NCBI RefSeq assembly: GCF_001598055.1
Contig: NZ_CP014844.1
Span: 3,747,642 to 3,811,641 of the forward strand
Length of the DNA: 64,000 nucleotides
Direction: 5' to 3'
Source of the DNA: Cupriavidus nantongensis
GTDB taxonomy: Bacteria > Pseudomonadota > Gammaproteobacteria > Burkholderiales > Burkholderiaceae
The notes beneath the pieces were generated by a model. The model had not been told where the DNA came from, ran no database searches, and saw only the letters and a list, made by a program, of their open reading frames with translations. Below, in pieces: positions 35,005-45,816 of this stretch; position 1 is the stretch's first letter, and every line of letters starts with the position of its first letter. Both the position numbers and the translations under genes were made by a program.

Positions 35005-36471
35005 ATGAACCCTGCTTCCGCGTTGCTGCGGGCCTTCCGGCTGCTGTCCAGCCTGGCGCTGGCATGCTGCGCGCTTGCCTTCGGCGGCAGCGGCGCCGCG
35101 GCCCCGCCGCCGGCCACGACCACCCCGGCCACCACGGCCACGGCCACCGCGCCGGTGTACGTGATCCCGCTGAAAGGCGCGGTCAGCCCGGCCAGCGCCA
35201 GCTTTATCCTGCGCGGCATGGCGCGCGCCCGCGAAGCCGGCGCGCAGCTGGTGGTGCTGGAAATGGACACGCCCGGCGGACTGGATGCGTCGATGCGCGA
35301 CATCATCCAGGCGATCCTGGCCTCGCCGGTGCCGGTGGCCAGCTATGTCTCTCCCGGCGGCGCGCGCGCGGCCAGCGCCGGCACCTACATCCTGTATGCC
35401 AGCCATCTCGCGGCGATGGCACCGGGCACCAACCTGGGCGCGGCGACGCCGGTGCAGGTCGGCATCGGCGGCCCGCAGAAGCCCGACGCACTGCCCGGCG
35501 CCAGCCCCGCCTCAGCCCCGGCCAGCGCGCCTGCCAGCGGCGACGCCATGGCGCGCAAGCAGCTGCACGACGCCTCGGCCTATATCCGCGGCCTGGCGCA
35601 GCTGCGCGGGCGCAACGCCGAATGGGCCGAGCGCGCGGTGCGCGAATCGGTCAGCCTGTCTGCCGACGAGGCGCTGGCGCAGCGCGTGATCGATGTGGTC
35701 GCGGCCGACCTGCCCGCGCTGCTGCGCCAGCTCGACGGGCGCAAGCTGACCACCGCCGGCGGCAAGGCCAGCACGCTGCAGACGCGCAATGCGCCTGCGG
35801 TGACGCTGGAGCCGGACTGGCGCAACCGCTTCCTGGCCGTGATCACCGAGCCCAGCGTGGCGCTGCTGCTGATGATGATCGGCATCTACGCGCTGATCTT
35901 CGAATTCTCCACGCCGGGCATGGTGGTGCCCGGCATCGTCGGCGCGATCTGCCTGCTGCTGGCGCTGTTCGCGCTGCACATGCTGCCGGTCAACTACGCC
36001 GGGCTGGCGCTGGTGGCGCTGGGCATCGGCTGCATGGTGGCGGAGCTGTTCCTGCCCACCTTCGGCGCGCTCGGGGTCGGCGGCATCATCGCCTTCGCCT
36101 TCGGCGCGGTGATGCTGATCGACACCGACGTGCCGGGCTTCGGCGTGCCGCTGCCGATGGTGGCGGCGATGTCGGCGCTGTCGGCGGTGTTCGTGTTCGG
36201 CATGTCGGCGCTGCTGATGCGCTCGCGCAAGCGCCCGGTGGTCAGCGGTGCCGACACCCTGGTCGGCAGCCGCGGCGAGCTGCTCGACGACCTGCGCGAG
36301 GAAGGCTGGGCCAGCGTGCGCGGCGAGACCTGGCGCGTGCGCAGCGCCACCCCGCTGGCGCGCGGCACGCCGGTGCTGGTCACGGGACGCAGCGGCCTGG
36401 TGCTCGATGTGATCGCCGCCGGCAGCGTGCCGGCCTCCTCTTCCCAACCGACCCCCGACAAGGGAGCCTGA
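35005..36471 (+). CDS. NfeD-family membrane serine protease (ClpP-like domain)
   Basis: A 488-residue protein of the long NfeD type. An N-terminal signal-like segment and an Ala/Thr-rich linker lead to a ClpP-class protease domain ([19 protein letters not shown], then [19 protein letters not shown]). The nucleophile Ser lies in [12 protein letters not shown] and the general-base Lys probably in [10 protein letters not shown]. Four or so membrane helices (about residues 285-405) and a C-terminal OB-fold NfeD domain follow. It is paired with a slipin gene 2 nt downstream; such NfeD-SPFH pairs are a conserved membrane quality-control module whose substrate is usually the SPFH partner. Confidence 0.88.
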   Translation: MNPASALLRAFRLLSSLALACCALAFGGSGAAAPPPATTTPATTATATAPVYVIPLKGAVSPASASFILRGMARAREAGAQLVVLEMDTPGGLDASMRDIIQAILASPVPVASYVSPGGARAASAGTYILYASHLAAMAPGTNLGAATPVQVGIGGPQKPDALPGASPASAPASAPASGDAMARKQLHDASAYIRGLAQLRGRNAEWAERAVRESVSLSADEALAQRVIDVVAADLPALLRQLDGRKLTTAGGKASTLQTRNAPAVTLEPDWRNRFLAVITEPSVALLLMMIGIYALIFEFSTPGMVVPGIVGAICLLLALFALHMLPVNYAGLALVALGIGCMVAELFLPTFGALGVGGIIAFAFGAVMLIDTDVPGFGVPLPMVAAMSALSAVFVFGMSALLMRSRKRPVVSGADTLVGSRGELLDDLREEGWASVRGETWRVRSATPLARGTPVLVTGRSGLVLDVIAAGSVPASSSQPTPDKGA

Positions 36472-36473
36472 CC

Positions 36474-37238
36474 ATGGCCTACGGATTCAGCTTCGGCGGT
36501 GTGATTTTCCTGCTGGCACTGCTGGTGATCACCTCGTTCCGCGTGCTGCGCGAATACGAACGCGGCGTGGTGTTCATGCTTGGACGGTTCTGGAAGGTCA
36601 AGGGCCCGGGACTGGTGCTGCTGATCCCGGCGGTGCAGCAGATGGTCCGGGTCGACCTGCGCACGGTGGTGATGGACGTGCCGCCGCAGGACGTGATCTC
36701 GCGCGACAACGTCTCGGTCAAGGTCAATGCGGTGGTGTACTTCCGCGTGGTCGATCCGGAACTGGCCATCATCCAGGTGGCGAACTTCCTCGAGGCCACC
36801 AGCCAGCTGGCGCAGACCACGCTGCGCTCAGTGCTGGGCAAGCATGAGCTGGACGAGATGCTGGCCGAGCGCGAAAAGCTCAACCTCGACATCCAGCAGG
36901 TGCTGGACGCGCAGACCGACGGCTGGGGCATCAAGGTCTCGAACGTCGAGATCAAGCACGTCGACCTGAACGAGACCATGGTCCGCGCGATCGCGCGGCA
37001 GGCCGAGGCCGAACGCGAACGGCGCGCCAAGGTGATCCATGCCGAAGGCGAACTGCAGGCGTCGGAAAAGCTGCTGGAAGCGGCGCAGATGCTGGCGCGG
37101 CAGCCGCAGGCGATGCAGCTGCGCTATATGCAGACGCTGACGCAGATCGCGGGGGACAGGAGTTCGACGATCGTGTTTCCGCTGCCGATCGATTTGCTGA
37201 CGACGCTGCGGAGCGCCACGGGGAATACCCAGAAGTAG
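36474..37238 (+). CDS. Slipin/SPFH-domain (stomatin-like) membrane protein
   Basis: A 254-residue SPFH protein. One N-terminal membrane segment ([18 protein letters not shown]) precedes the band-7 domain, which includes [21 protein letters not shown] and [20 protein letters not shown] charged coiled-coil helix ([20 protein letters not shown]) drives oligomerisation. It starts 2 nt after the NfeD protease gene with AGGGAG upstream, so the two are co-translated; archaeal homologues are cleaved by their NfeD partner. It ends in a terminator shared with alaS. Confidence 0.92.
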   Translation: MAYGFSFGGVIFLLALLVITSFRVLREYERGVVFMLGRFWKVKGPGLVLLIPAVQQMVRVDLRTVVMDVPPQDVISRDNVSVKVNAVVYFRVVDPELAIIQVANFLEATSQLAQTTLRSVLGKHELDEMLAEREKLNLDIQQVLDAQTDGWGIKVSNVEIKHVDLNETMVRAIARQAEAERERRAKVIHAEGELQASEKLLEAAQMLARQPQAMQLRYMQTLTQIAGDRSSTIVFPLPIDLLTTLRSATGNTQK

Positions 37239-37244
37239 GAAAGC

Positions 37245-37271
37245 AGAAGGGGCGCCACGGGCGCCCCTTCT
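37245..37271. terminator. Terminator between slipin gene and alaS
   Basis: AGAAGGGGCGC (37245-37255) pairs with GCGCCCCTTCT (37261-37271) around a 5-nt loop. The T-run is short and interrupted (TTCTTAC). It lies between two convergent genes. Confidence 0.7.
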
Positions 37272-37297
37272 TACTCGGCTTCACAAACGTCAGCGCA

Positions 37298-39931
<2,634 letters not shown>

Positions 39932-39998
39932 GGGATGGCGGACGCTTGTCCCGGCGTGGCCGGGCGCGACGAATCAGTATGGGATTTGCAAACCGTTG

Positions 39999-40004
39999 AT
40001 TATA
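39999..40004 (-). promoter_or_regulatory. Candidate -10 box for alaS
   Basis: Perfect TATAAT on the minus strand, 68 nt upstream of the alaS start. The -35 is not clear. Confidence 0.45.
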
Positions 40005-40226
40005 CGGGCAAGGCAGGCCGTCGGGCAGGTCGGCCACGGCGCCGCGGAAGCGGCCGGCTATCGCCCTGAATCCCATTGCTGCGAGAGATGCCTGCGTCAC
40101 TTATGACGGCGCCGTCGGTTCGCCGGTGGTACAGTGCAGCCAACCCGCGCCGCCCCCTTTCCGGGGCGCGCGACCGCCCCGCATTCCGGACCCGATCCCC
40201 GCCTGACCTCTGCCTCGAATACCGCC

Positions 40227-41447
40227 ATGGGAGCCTTAAGCCATCTCCGCGTCCTCGACCTGACCCGCGTGCTCGCCGGGCCGTGGTGCGCCCAGAACCT
40301 TGCCGACTTCGGCGCCGACGTGATCAAGATCGAGCGCCCCGGCGCCGGCGACGACACCCGCACCTGGGGCCCGCCCTGGCTCAAGGACGAAGCGGGCCGC
40401 GACACCGCCGAGGCCGCCTACTACCTCGCCGCCAACCGCAACAAGCGCTCGGTCACGTGCGACATCAGCACCCCGGAAGGCCAGCAGATCGTGCGCGACC
40501 TGGCCGCGCAGAGCGACGTGGTGCTGGAGAACTACAAGGTCGGCCAATTGAAGAAATATGGCCTGGACTACGACTCGCTGAAGCAGGTCAAGCCCGACCT
40601 GATCTACTGCTCGGTCACCGGCTTCGGCCAGACCGGCCCGTACGCCGCGCGCCCCGGCTACGACTTCATCATCCAGGGCATGGGCGGCTTCATGAGCCTG
40701 ACCGGCGAGCGCGACGACCTGCCCGGCGGCGGCCCGCAGAAGGCCGGCGTGGCGATTTCCGACCTGATGACCGGCCAGTACGCCACCATCGCCGTGCTGG
40801 CGGCGCTGGCGCACCGCGACCGCACCGGCGAAGGCCAGTACATCGACATGGCGCTGCTCGACGTGCAGGTGGCGATGCTCGCCAACATGAACACCAACTA
40901 CCTCGCCAGCGGCCAGGCGCCGCGCCGCTGGGGCAACGCGCATCCGAACATCGTGCCCTACCAGACCTTCCAGGCCGCCGACGGCTGGATCATCGTCGCG
41001 GTCGGCAACGACGGGCAGTTCCGCAAGTTCGTCACCGATGGCGGCAGGCCCGAGCTGGCCGACGACCCGCGCTTTGCCACCAACCCGCAGCGCGTGGCCA
41101 ACCGTGACGTGCTGGTGCCGATCCTGGCGGAGATGGTGCGCCCGCGCACCCGCGCGCAATGGATCCGCGACCTCGAAGCCGCGGGCGTGCCGTGCGGCCC
41201 GATCAACACGCTCGACGACGTGTTCGAGGACGACCAGGTCAAGGCGCGCGGCCTGCGCGTGGACCTGCCGCACCCCAGCGCGGGCGAGGTCAAGCTGGTC
41301 GGCAGCCCGATCAAGATGAGCGCGACGCCGCCGCAGGCGCTGCGCCACCCGCCGCTGCTGGGCGAGCATACCGACACGGTGCTGGCCGAGACCCTGGGCT
41401 ATAGCGCGGCGCAGATCGACGCACTTCGTGCAAAAGGGGTGCTGTAA
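40227..41447 (+). CDS. CaiB/BaiF (class III) CoA transferase
   Basis: A 406-residue family III CoA transferase, moving CoA between carboxylic acids. The N-terminal Rossmann-like segment is LSHLRVLDLTRVLAGPWCAQ, then FGADVIKIERPGAGDDTRTWG. The catalytic Asp179 lies in VAISDLMTGQYATIAVLAAL and matches the formyl-CoA transferase aspartate. GEGQYIDMALLDVQ completes the core. Substrate unknown. An upstream extension of the frame (from 40134) is not family-like. It may form an operon with the two genes after it, although a hairpin follows the stop. Confidence 0.92.
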   Translation: MGALSHLRVLDLTRVLAGPWCAQNLADFGADVIKIERPGAGDDTRTWGPPWLKDEAGRDTAEAAYYLAANRNKRSVTCDISTPEGQQIVRDLAAQSDVVLENYKVGQLKKYGLDYDSLKQVKPDLIYCSVTGFGQTGPYAARPGYDFIIQGMGGFMSLTGERDDLPGGGPQKAGVAISDLMTGQYATIAVLAALAHRDRTGEGQYIDMALLDVQVAMLANMNTNYLASGQAPRRWGNAHPNIVPYQTFQAADGWIIVAVGNDGQFRKFVTDGGRPELADDPRFATNPQRVANRDVLVPILAEMVRPRTRAQWIRDLEAAGVPCGPINTLDDVFEDDQVKARGLRVDLPHPSAGEVKLVGSPIKMSATPPQALRHPPLLGEHTDTVLAETLGYSAAQIDALRAKGVL

Positions 41448-41459
41448 GATTCTCCTCCA

Positions 41460-41487
41460 GCCCGCGGCGGGCCAGCCGGCCGCGGGC
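41460..41487 (+). terminator. Strong hairpin after the CoA transferase gene
   Basis: GCCCGCGGC (41460-41468) pairs with GCCGCGGGC (41479-41487) around a 10-nt loop, 12 nt after the stop codon. Only GCTTT follows, so it may attenuate rather than end transcription into the next gene. Confidence 0.45.
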
Positions 41488-41570
41488 GCTTTCCGGAAGT
41501 TCAGTCCCCACTGAAGTACTTTCCCAGGCCCGCGCCCTTGCGCGCGCCCGTGCAAAGCGAAGGAGAACCC

Positions 41571-42026
41571 ATGCTGACCGACGCCATCCTCGCCTTCCTG
41601 CATTTCCTGGCGATCTTCGTCCTGATCACGCTGATGGCCGCCGAGGCCGTGGCGCTGCGCCCGGACCTGACCCCGGCCACCGTGCGGCGCCTGTCGCTGT
41701 ACGACCTGTTCTATTTCCTGTCGGCTGCGCTGGCGCTGGCCACCGGCCTGCTGCGCCTGTTCTACGGCGCCAAGGGCGCGGACTTCTACCTGCACAACCC
41801 GTGGTTCCACGCCAAGATGGGCGTGTTCGTGCTGATCGCGCTGTGCTCGCTGCCGCCGACCTTCGCCATCGCGCGCTGGCGAAAGCAGGCGCGCAGGCTG
41901 CCCGATTACGTGCCGCCACCGTCCGAGATCAAGGCGGCGCGGCGCTGGGTCATGATCGAATCGCACCTGGTGATCCTGCTGCCGCTGTGCGCCGTGATGA
42001 TGGCGCGCGGCATCGGGGCCCGCTGA
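41571..42026 (+). CDS. DUF2214-family membrane protein
   Basis: A 151-residue inner-membrane protein with four hydrophobic segments: LTDAILAFLHFLAIFVLITL, a second around residues 46-62 (FYFLSAALALATGLLRLFYG), a third AKMGVFVLIALCSLPPTF, and a C-terminal HLVILLPLCAVMMARG. The pattern fits DUF2214; the biochemical role is unknown. The start has AAGGAG 6 nt upstream. The next gene, a Bug receptor, begins 29 nt downstream. Confidence 0.8.
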   Translation: MLTDAILAFLHFLAIFVLITLMAAEAVALRPDLTPATVRRLSLYDLFYFLSAALALATGLLRLFYGAKGADFYLHNPWFHAKMGVFVLIALCSLPPTFAIARWRKQARRLPDYVPPPSEIKAARRWVMIESHLVILLPLCAVMMARGIGAR

Positions 42027-42055
42027 GAATCCCTATCCCTCTTGTCCTCCGCAAC

Positions 42056-43051
42056 ATGCTGAAGAAACTGCTTGCCGCCGCGCTGACCGCGGCCCTGATG
42101 CCCGCCGCCGCCGTGGCGGCGACCAACGCCTATCCCACCAAGCCGGTCCGGTTCGTCGTGCCCTACCCGGCCGGCGGCCCGCTCGACACCGTGGCGCGCG
42201 CCATCGGCGACAAGCTGCGCGACAGCCTGGGCCAGCCCGTGATCGTCGAAAACAAGCCCGGCGCCGGCGGCAACCTGGGCGCGGACTACGTCGCCAAGCA
42301 GCCCGCCGACGGCTACACCATCGTGATGGGCGCGGTGGCCACGCACGCGATCAACCCGACGCTGTTCAGCAAGATGCCGTACGACCCGGTCAAGGATTTC
42401 GCGCCGGTCACGCTGGTTGCCGACGTGCCCAACGTGCTGGTGATGCATCCGGGCAAGGCCGCCGAGCTGCAGATCAACAACGTGCGCGACCTGGTCGCGT
42501 ACGCGCGCAAGAACCCGGGCAAGCTGGATTACGCCTCGGGCGGCAACGGCAGCGCCGGCCACCTGTCGGGCGAGCTGTTCAAGAGCATGGCCAGGGTCAG
42601 CATGGTCCATATCCCCTACAACGGCGCGTCGCCGGCACAGCTGTCGGTGCTGTCGGGCCAGACCGACCTGATCTTCGACAACCTGGCCTCGGCCTCGGCC
42701 AATATCAAGGCGGGCAAGCTCAAGGCCTTCGCGGTCACCACCGCCGGCCGCGCCGCGACCTTCCCGGAGCTGCCGACCATTGCCGAGGCCGGCAAGGGGC
42801 TGGGGCTGGAAGGCTTCGACATCTCGACGTGGTTCGGCGTGTTCGCACCGGCCAACACGCCGCGCGAGATCGTCGAACGGCTCAACCACGACATCGTGGC
42901 AATCCTGAAGACCGACGACATGAAGGCGCGCCTGGCCCGCATCGGCGCCCAGCCGGCACCGACCACGCCGGAGCAGTTCGCGGCGCTGATCCAGAAGGAA
43001 CTGAAGAAGTATGCGCAGATCGTGAAGGTGTCGGGGGCGAAGGTCGACTAA
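42056..43051 (+). CDS. Bug-family periplasmic solute receptor
   Basis: A 331-residue tripartite tricarboxylate receptor (TctC/Bug). It has a signal peptide (LKKLLAAALTAALMPAAAVA, cut near AAT), then YPTKPVRFVVPYPAGGPLDT, which is the ligand-binding signature, and ENKPGAGGNLGADYVAK. It would bind a carboxylate-type ligand in the periplasm. Bug proteins are greatly expanded in Cupriavidus and relatives, and most lack adjacent permeases, as here; the nearest TctBA pair is about 2.3 kb away. Substrate unknown. Confidence 0.92.
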   Translation: MLKKLLAAALTAALMPAAAVAATNAYPTKPVRFVVPYPAGGPLDTVARAIGDKLRDSLGQPVIVENKPGAGGNLGADYVAKQPADGYTIVMGAVATHAINPTLFSKMPYDPVKDFAPVTLVADVPNVLVMHPGKAAELQINNVRDLVAYARKNPGKLDYASGGNGSAGHLSGELFKSMARVSMVHIPYNGASPAQLSVLSGQTDLIFDNLASASANIKAGKLKAFAVTTAGRAATFPELPTIAEAGKGLGLEGFDISTWFGVFAPANTPREIVERLNHDIVAILKTDDMKARLARIGAQPAPTTPEQFAALIQKELKKYAQIVKVSGAKVD

Positions 43052-43074
43052 AGTCCAAACCATCGCAGCACCAA

Positions 43075-43150
43075 CGGTTTTGGGTGCTCCCAAGCCGCGC
43101 GAGCTAGCCCAAGCAAGGTGTTCTCCCTCTCCCGCGAGCGGGAGAGGGGA
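43075..43150. repeat. Composite palindromic repeat B
   Basis: A 24-bp palindromic core CCCTCTCCCGCGAGCGGGAGAGGG (43125-43148) is preceded by a roughly 50-bp module starting CGGTTTTGGGTGCTCCCAA (43075). The same module, about 90% identical by eye, occurs before repeat C at 51123. It lies between the Bug gene and the convergent K+/H+ antiporter gene. Confidence 0.8.
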
Positions 43151-43165
43151 GCAAACCGGCAGCGA

Positions 43166-44947
43166 TTACGCGCGTTCGCGACTCTGCTCCCCCCGGCGCC
43201 GCCGCACCCACAGCTTCCCGCCCGAATCCCCGTCCAGCCGCGGCAGCAGCAGTCCCACCTGCACGATCTGCGCGCCCTCCATGCGCGTCACCGTCAGCGG
43301 CAGCCCGGCGATCTCGACGCTGTCGCCCTCGACTGGCGGCGACGTGAACGCGCGCTGCATCGCGCTTTCCAGCGTCAACGGTTCTTCGTCCGGCGTCAGT
43401 TCGCGCGTGCCGTAGAGCGCGGCCACGTCGCGCAGTGGCGCGTCGCCCGACAGCAGGAAATCGTGCGAGGCCTGTTCCCAGGCGGGCGCCCGCCCCGGGG
43501 TCTGGAACAGCGCCGACAGCAGCGGCAACGAGACCGTCGGCCCCAGCACGCTGACCGCATCGCCGGCGCGCAATACCGTCTGCGCCGGGTCCGCGAGCGC
43601 ATCGTCGCGCGCCACGGTCATCAGCCGGCAGCGCGGCGGCAGCTCCAGCTGGTCGGCGCGCACGTTCTCGACCGGCGCGTTGGGGCCGACCTCGAACTGC
43701 ATCACTTCCAGGATCGGCGCGCGTGTGCCGCGCAGGCGCGAGCGCGCCAGCGGCTCGGGATAGCCGGGGCGCAGCACGCGCGCCAGCCGCGCCGCCACCG
43801 CCACGGTGGTGCCCTGGAACAGCAGGCTGGCCAGCACCACCGCAAAGGCAATGCGGAACAACAGCCCCGACTGCGGCACCTCGCGCAGCAGCGGGAACAG
43901 CGCCAGCACGATCGGCACTGCGCCGCGCAGGCCCATCCAGGCGATAAAGGCGGTCTCGCGCGCATTGAAGCGGAACGGCAGCAGCGCCAGCCATACCGCC
44001 ACCGGCCGCGCCACCAGCATCAGAAAGGCCGCCACCGCCACCGCGGGGCCGGCGACTTCCCAGATCCGGTGCGGCGCCACCAGCAGCCCCAGCAGCAGGA
44101 ACATGGCCGACTGCGCCAGCCACGCCATGCCGTCCATCGCGCGCATGGTGTCGGCGGTGACGGCGCGCTCGCGGTTGCCGATCAGCATGCCGGTCAGGTA
44201 CACCGCCAGGAAGCCGCTGCCGCCGGCGCTCTGCACGATCGCAAACACCATCGCGCCGCCCGAGCACAGCAGGATCGACTGCAGCCCTTCGGCCACGCGC
44301 GTGCGCTCCAGCACATTGGCCAGGCAATAGCCAAGCCCAAGCCCGAGCACGCCGCCCACGCCGAACTGCACCAGCAAGCGCAGCACCAGCCCCAGCGGCG
44401 TCAGGCCCTCGGGCGCGGTCAGCCACTCGATCAGCGTCAGCGTCAGAAAGATCGCCATCGGGTCGTTGATGCCGGACTCGATCTCCAGCACGCTCGCGAC
44501 CCGGTCCTTGAGCCGGATGCCGCTGCTGTTGAGCGTCGAGAACACCGCGGCGGCATCGGTCGAGCCGACGATGGCCCCCAGCAGCAGCCCCAGCCGCCAG
44601 TCGATGCCGAGCAGCCAGGCGGCGAAGATCCCCACCAGCGCGGCCGTCACCAGCACCCCGACCGTCGCCAGCGACAGCGACGGCCTGAGCGCCACGCGGA
44701 AGGTGGCCAGCCGGGTGCGCAGCCCGCCGTCGAGCAGGATGATGGCCAGCGCCAGGTTGCCCACCAGGAAGCTGAGCCAGGTATCGGAGAAGCGGATGCC
44801 GCCGGGGCCGTCGACGCCGGCCAGCATGCCCACTGCCAGAAACACCAGCAGGAACGGCACGCCGAAGCGCGCCGAGAACGCGCCCAGCACGATGCCCAGC
44901 GACATCACGACGGCGCCGAGCAGGATGACATGGTCGATGCTTTCCAA
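43166..44947 (-). CDS. K+/H+ antiporter, CPA1/NhaP2 (CvrA) type
   Basis: A 593-residue cation/proton antiporter. About 12-13 membrane helices include NLALAIILLDGGLRTRLATF and GSTDAAAVFSTLNSSGIRLK. LEIESGINDPMAIFLTLTLI carries the conserved ND of the ion site. A cytosolic C-terminal part contains a TrkA-C (RCK-C)-like domain and a CorC-like region, as in CvrA/NhaP2 proteins that export K+ with c-di-AMP or ionic control. The start is a TTG at 44945-44947 with AAGGAG 4 nt upstream; no suitable ATG precedes it. Five 10-bp repeats lie upstream, from 34 nt before the start. Confidence 0.9.
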   Translation of the reverse strand: MESIDHVILLGAVVMSLGIVLGAFSARFGVPFLLVFLAVGMLAGVDGPGGIRFSDTWLSFLVGNLALAIILLDGGLRTRLATFRVALRPSLSLATVGVLVTAALVGIFAAWLLGIDWRLGLLLGAIVGSTDAAAVFSTLNSSGIRLKDRVASVLEIESGINDPMAIFLTLTLIEWLTAPEGLTPLGLVLRLLVQFGVGGVLGLGLGYCLANVLERTRVAEGLQSILLCSGGAMVFAIVQSAGGSGFLAVYLTGMLIGNRERAVTADTMRAMDGMAWLAQSAMFLLLGLLVAPHRIWEVAGPAVAVAAFLMLVARPVAVWLALLPFRFNARETAFIAWMGLRGAVPIVLALFPLLREVPQSGLLFRIAFAVVLASLLFQGTTVAVAARLARVLRPGYPEPLARSRLRGTRAPILEVMQFEVGPNAPVENVRADQLELPPRCRLMTVARDDALADPAQTVLRAGDAVSVLGPTVSLPLLSALFQTPGRAPAWEQASHDFLLSGDAPLRDVAALYGTRELTPDEEPLTLESAMQRAFTSPPVEGDSVEIAGLPLTVTRMEGAQIVQVGLLLPRLDGDSGGKLWVRRRRGEQSRERA

Positions 44948-44980
44948 AACGCTCCTTGTGTTGCCTGGGGATTCGCCTGC

Positions 44981-45030
44981 GGAAGCTTTCAGGACCTTTC
45001 AGAACCTTTCGGAACCTTTCAGAACCCTTC
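44981..45030. repeat. Five-unit 10-bp tandem repeat (GAAAGGTTCT on minus strand)
   Basis: Plus-strand units are GGAAGCTTTC, AGGACCTTTC, AGAACCTTTC, GGAACCTTTC and AGAACCCTTC. Read on the minus strand they repeat GAAAGGTTCT. The first unit ends 34 nt upstream of the antiporter's TTG start. The 10-bp period puts units on one face of the helix, as expected for cooperative regulator binding. Confidence 0.7.
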
Positions 45031-45186
45031 CGCCGCGGTGGTCCACCACGGCGCGCAAGACCGTTCCGGATGATAGCGCAGCGGCCCGGGCCGCCGCCCG
45101 CCAGGCCGCCTGCAGCCTGGCGCAGCGGCACTTTTAAGCGCGCTCTCACTAGGGGATACCCGAACCATGACCCCATTTGCAGACAT

Positions 45187-45208
45187 CTGAAAGGTAGCTG
45201 AAAGGTCG
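45187..45208 (+). repeat. Two-unit 11-bp direct repeat (CTGAAAGGT) upstream of tctB
   Basis: CTGAAAGGTAG followed directly by CTGAAAGGTCG, 134 nt upstream of tctB. The GAAAGGT core is the same as in the five-unit array, now oriented toward tctB. A shared regulator of both divergent units is plausible. Confidence 0.55.
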
Positions 45209-45341
45209 CCCCCTTACCTTCCACCCTGCCCGCCGGAAGGCCTCCGGAAATCGCTGCATTGATGCAACGCAACAATGGCATCGAAGGCAACGCACAGAGG
45301 CCCGCCGCAGATTTCAAGCAGTCTTATCGAGGAGATTCACT

Positions 45342-45803
45342 TTGCGCATACGTAGCCAAAAGGACTTTGCCTCCGGCCTGATGTTCATCCTGGTCGGATT
45401 CGGCTTTTCCTGGGTCGCGCGCGGTTATTCCATGGGAACCGCCGCAAAAATGGGACCGGGATACTTCCCGTTCTGGCTCGGCATCGTGCTCGCCCTGCTG
45501 GGCGCGCTGGTGCTGTTCGGCTCGCTGTCGTCCAAGTCGGAAGAAGACAGCCTGGCCCGCTGGGACATCAAGACGCTGTTGTGGATCCTCGGTTCGGTGG
45601 TGTTGTTCGGCCTGCTGCTGAAGCCGCTGGGCATGGTGCTGTCGGTGCTGGTGCTGGTGCTGGTGTCGTCGATGGCCAGCCACGAGTTCAGCTGGAAGGG
45701 CGCCATCCTGAACGCGGTCATCCTGGTGCTGATCAGCCTGGGCGCGTTCGTGTACGGCATCAACCTGCAGATGCCGGTGTGGCCGGCTTTCCTGGCAAGC
45801 TAA
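45342..45803 (+). CDS. tctB: TctB: small permease subunit of a tripartite tricarboxylate transporter
   Basis: A 153-residue membrane protein with four hydrophobic segments (FASGLMFILVGFGFSWVARG first), preceding TctA in the usual order. TTT systems import carboxylates with a Bug/TctC receptor. The start is a TTG at 45342, supported by GAGGAG 6-7 nt upstream. No tctC is in the operon; Bug genes at 42.1 and 48.5 kb or elsewhere must supply the receptor. tctA begins 13 nt downstream. Confidence 0.9.
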   Translation: MRIRSQKDFASGLMFILVGFGFSWVARGYSMGTAAKMGPGYFPFWLGIVLALLGALVLFGSLSSKSEEDSLARWDIKTLLWILGSVVLFGLLLKPLGMVLSVLVLVLVSSMASHEFSWKGAILNAVILVLISLGAFVYGINLQMPVWPAFLAS

Positions 45804-45816
45804 GGAGGCCGCCAAC

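Larger units (their letters stand above)
44948..45341. other. Intergenic region between K+/H+ antiporter and tctB
   Basis: 394 bp separating divergent genes, without a credible ORF. It holds a tandem array of five 10-bp units (44981-45030) and, about 155 bp away and in opposite orientation, two 11-bp units of the same GAAAGGT core (45187-45208). These make it look like a regulatory region rather than a remnant gene. Confidence 0.6.
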
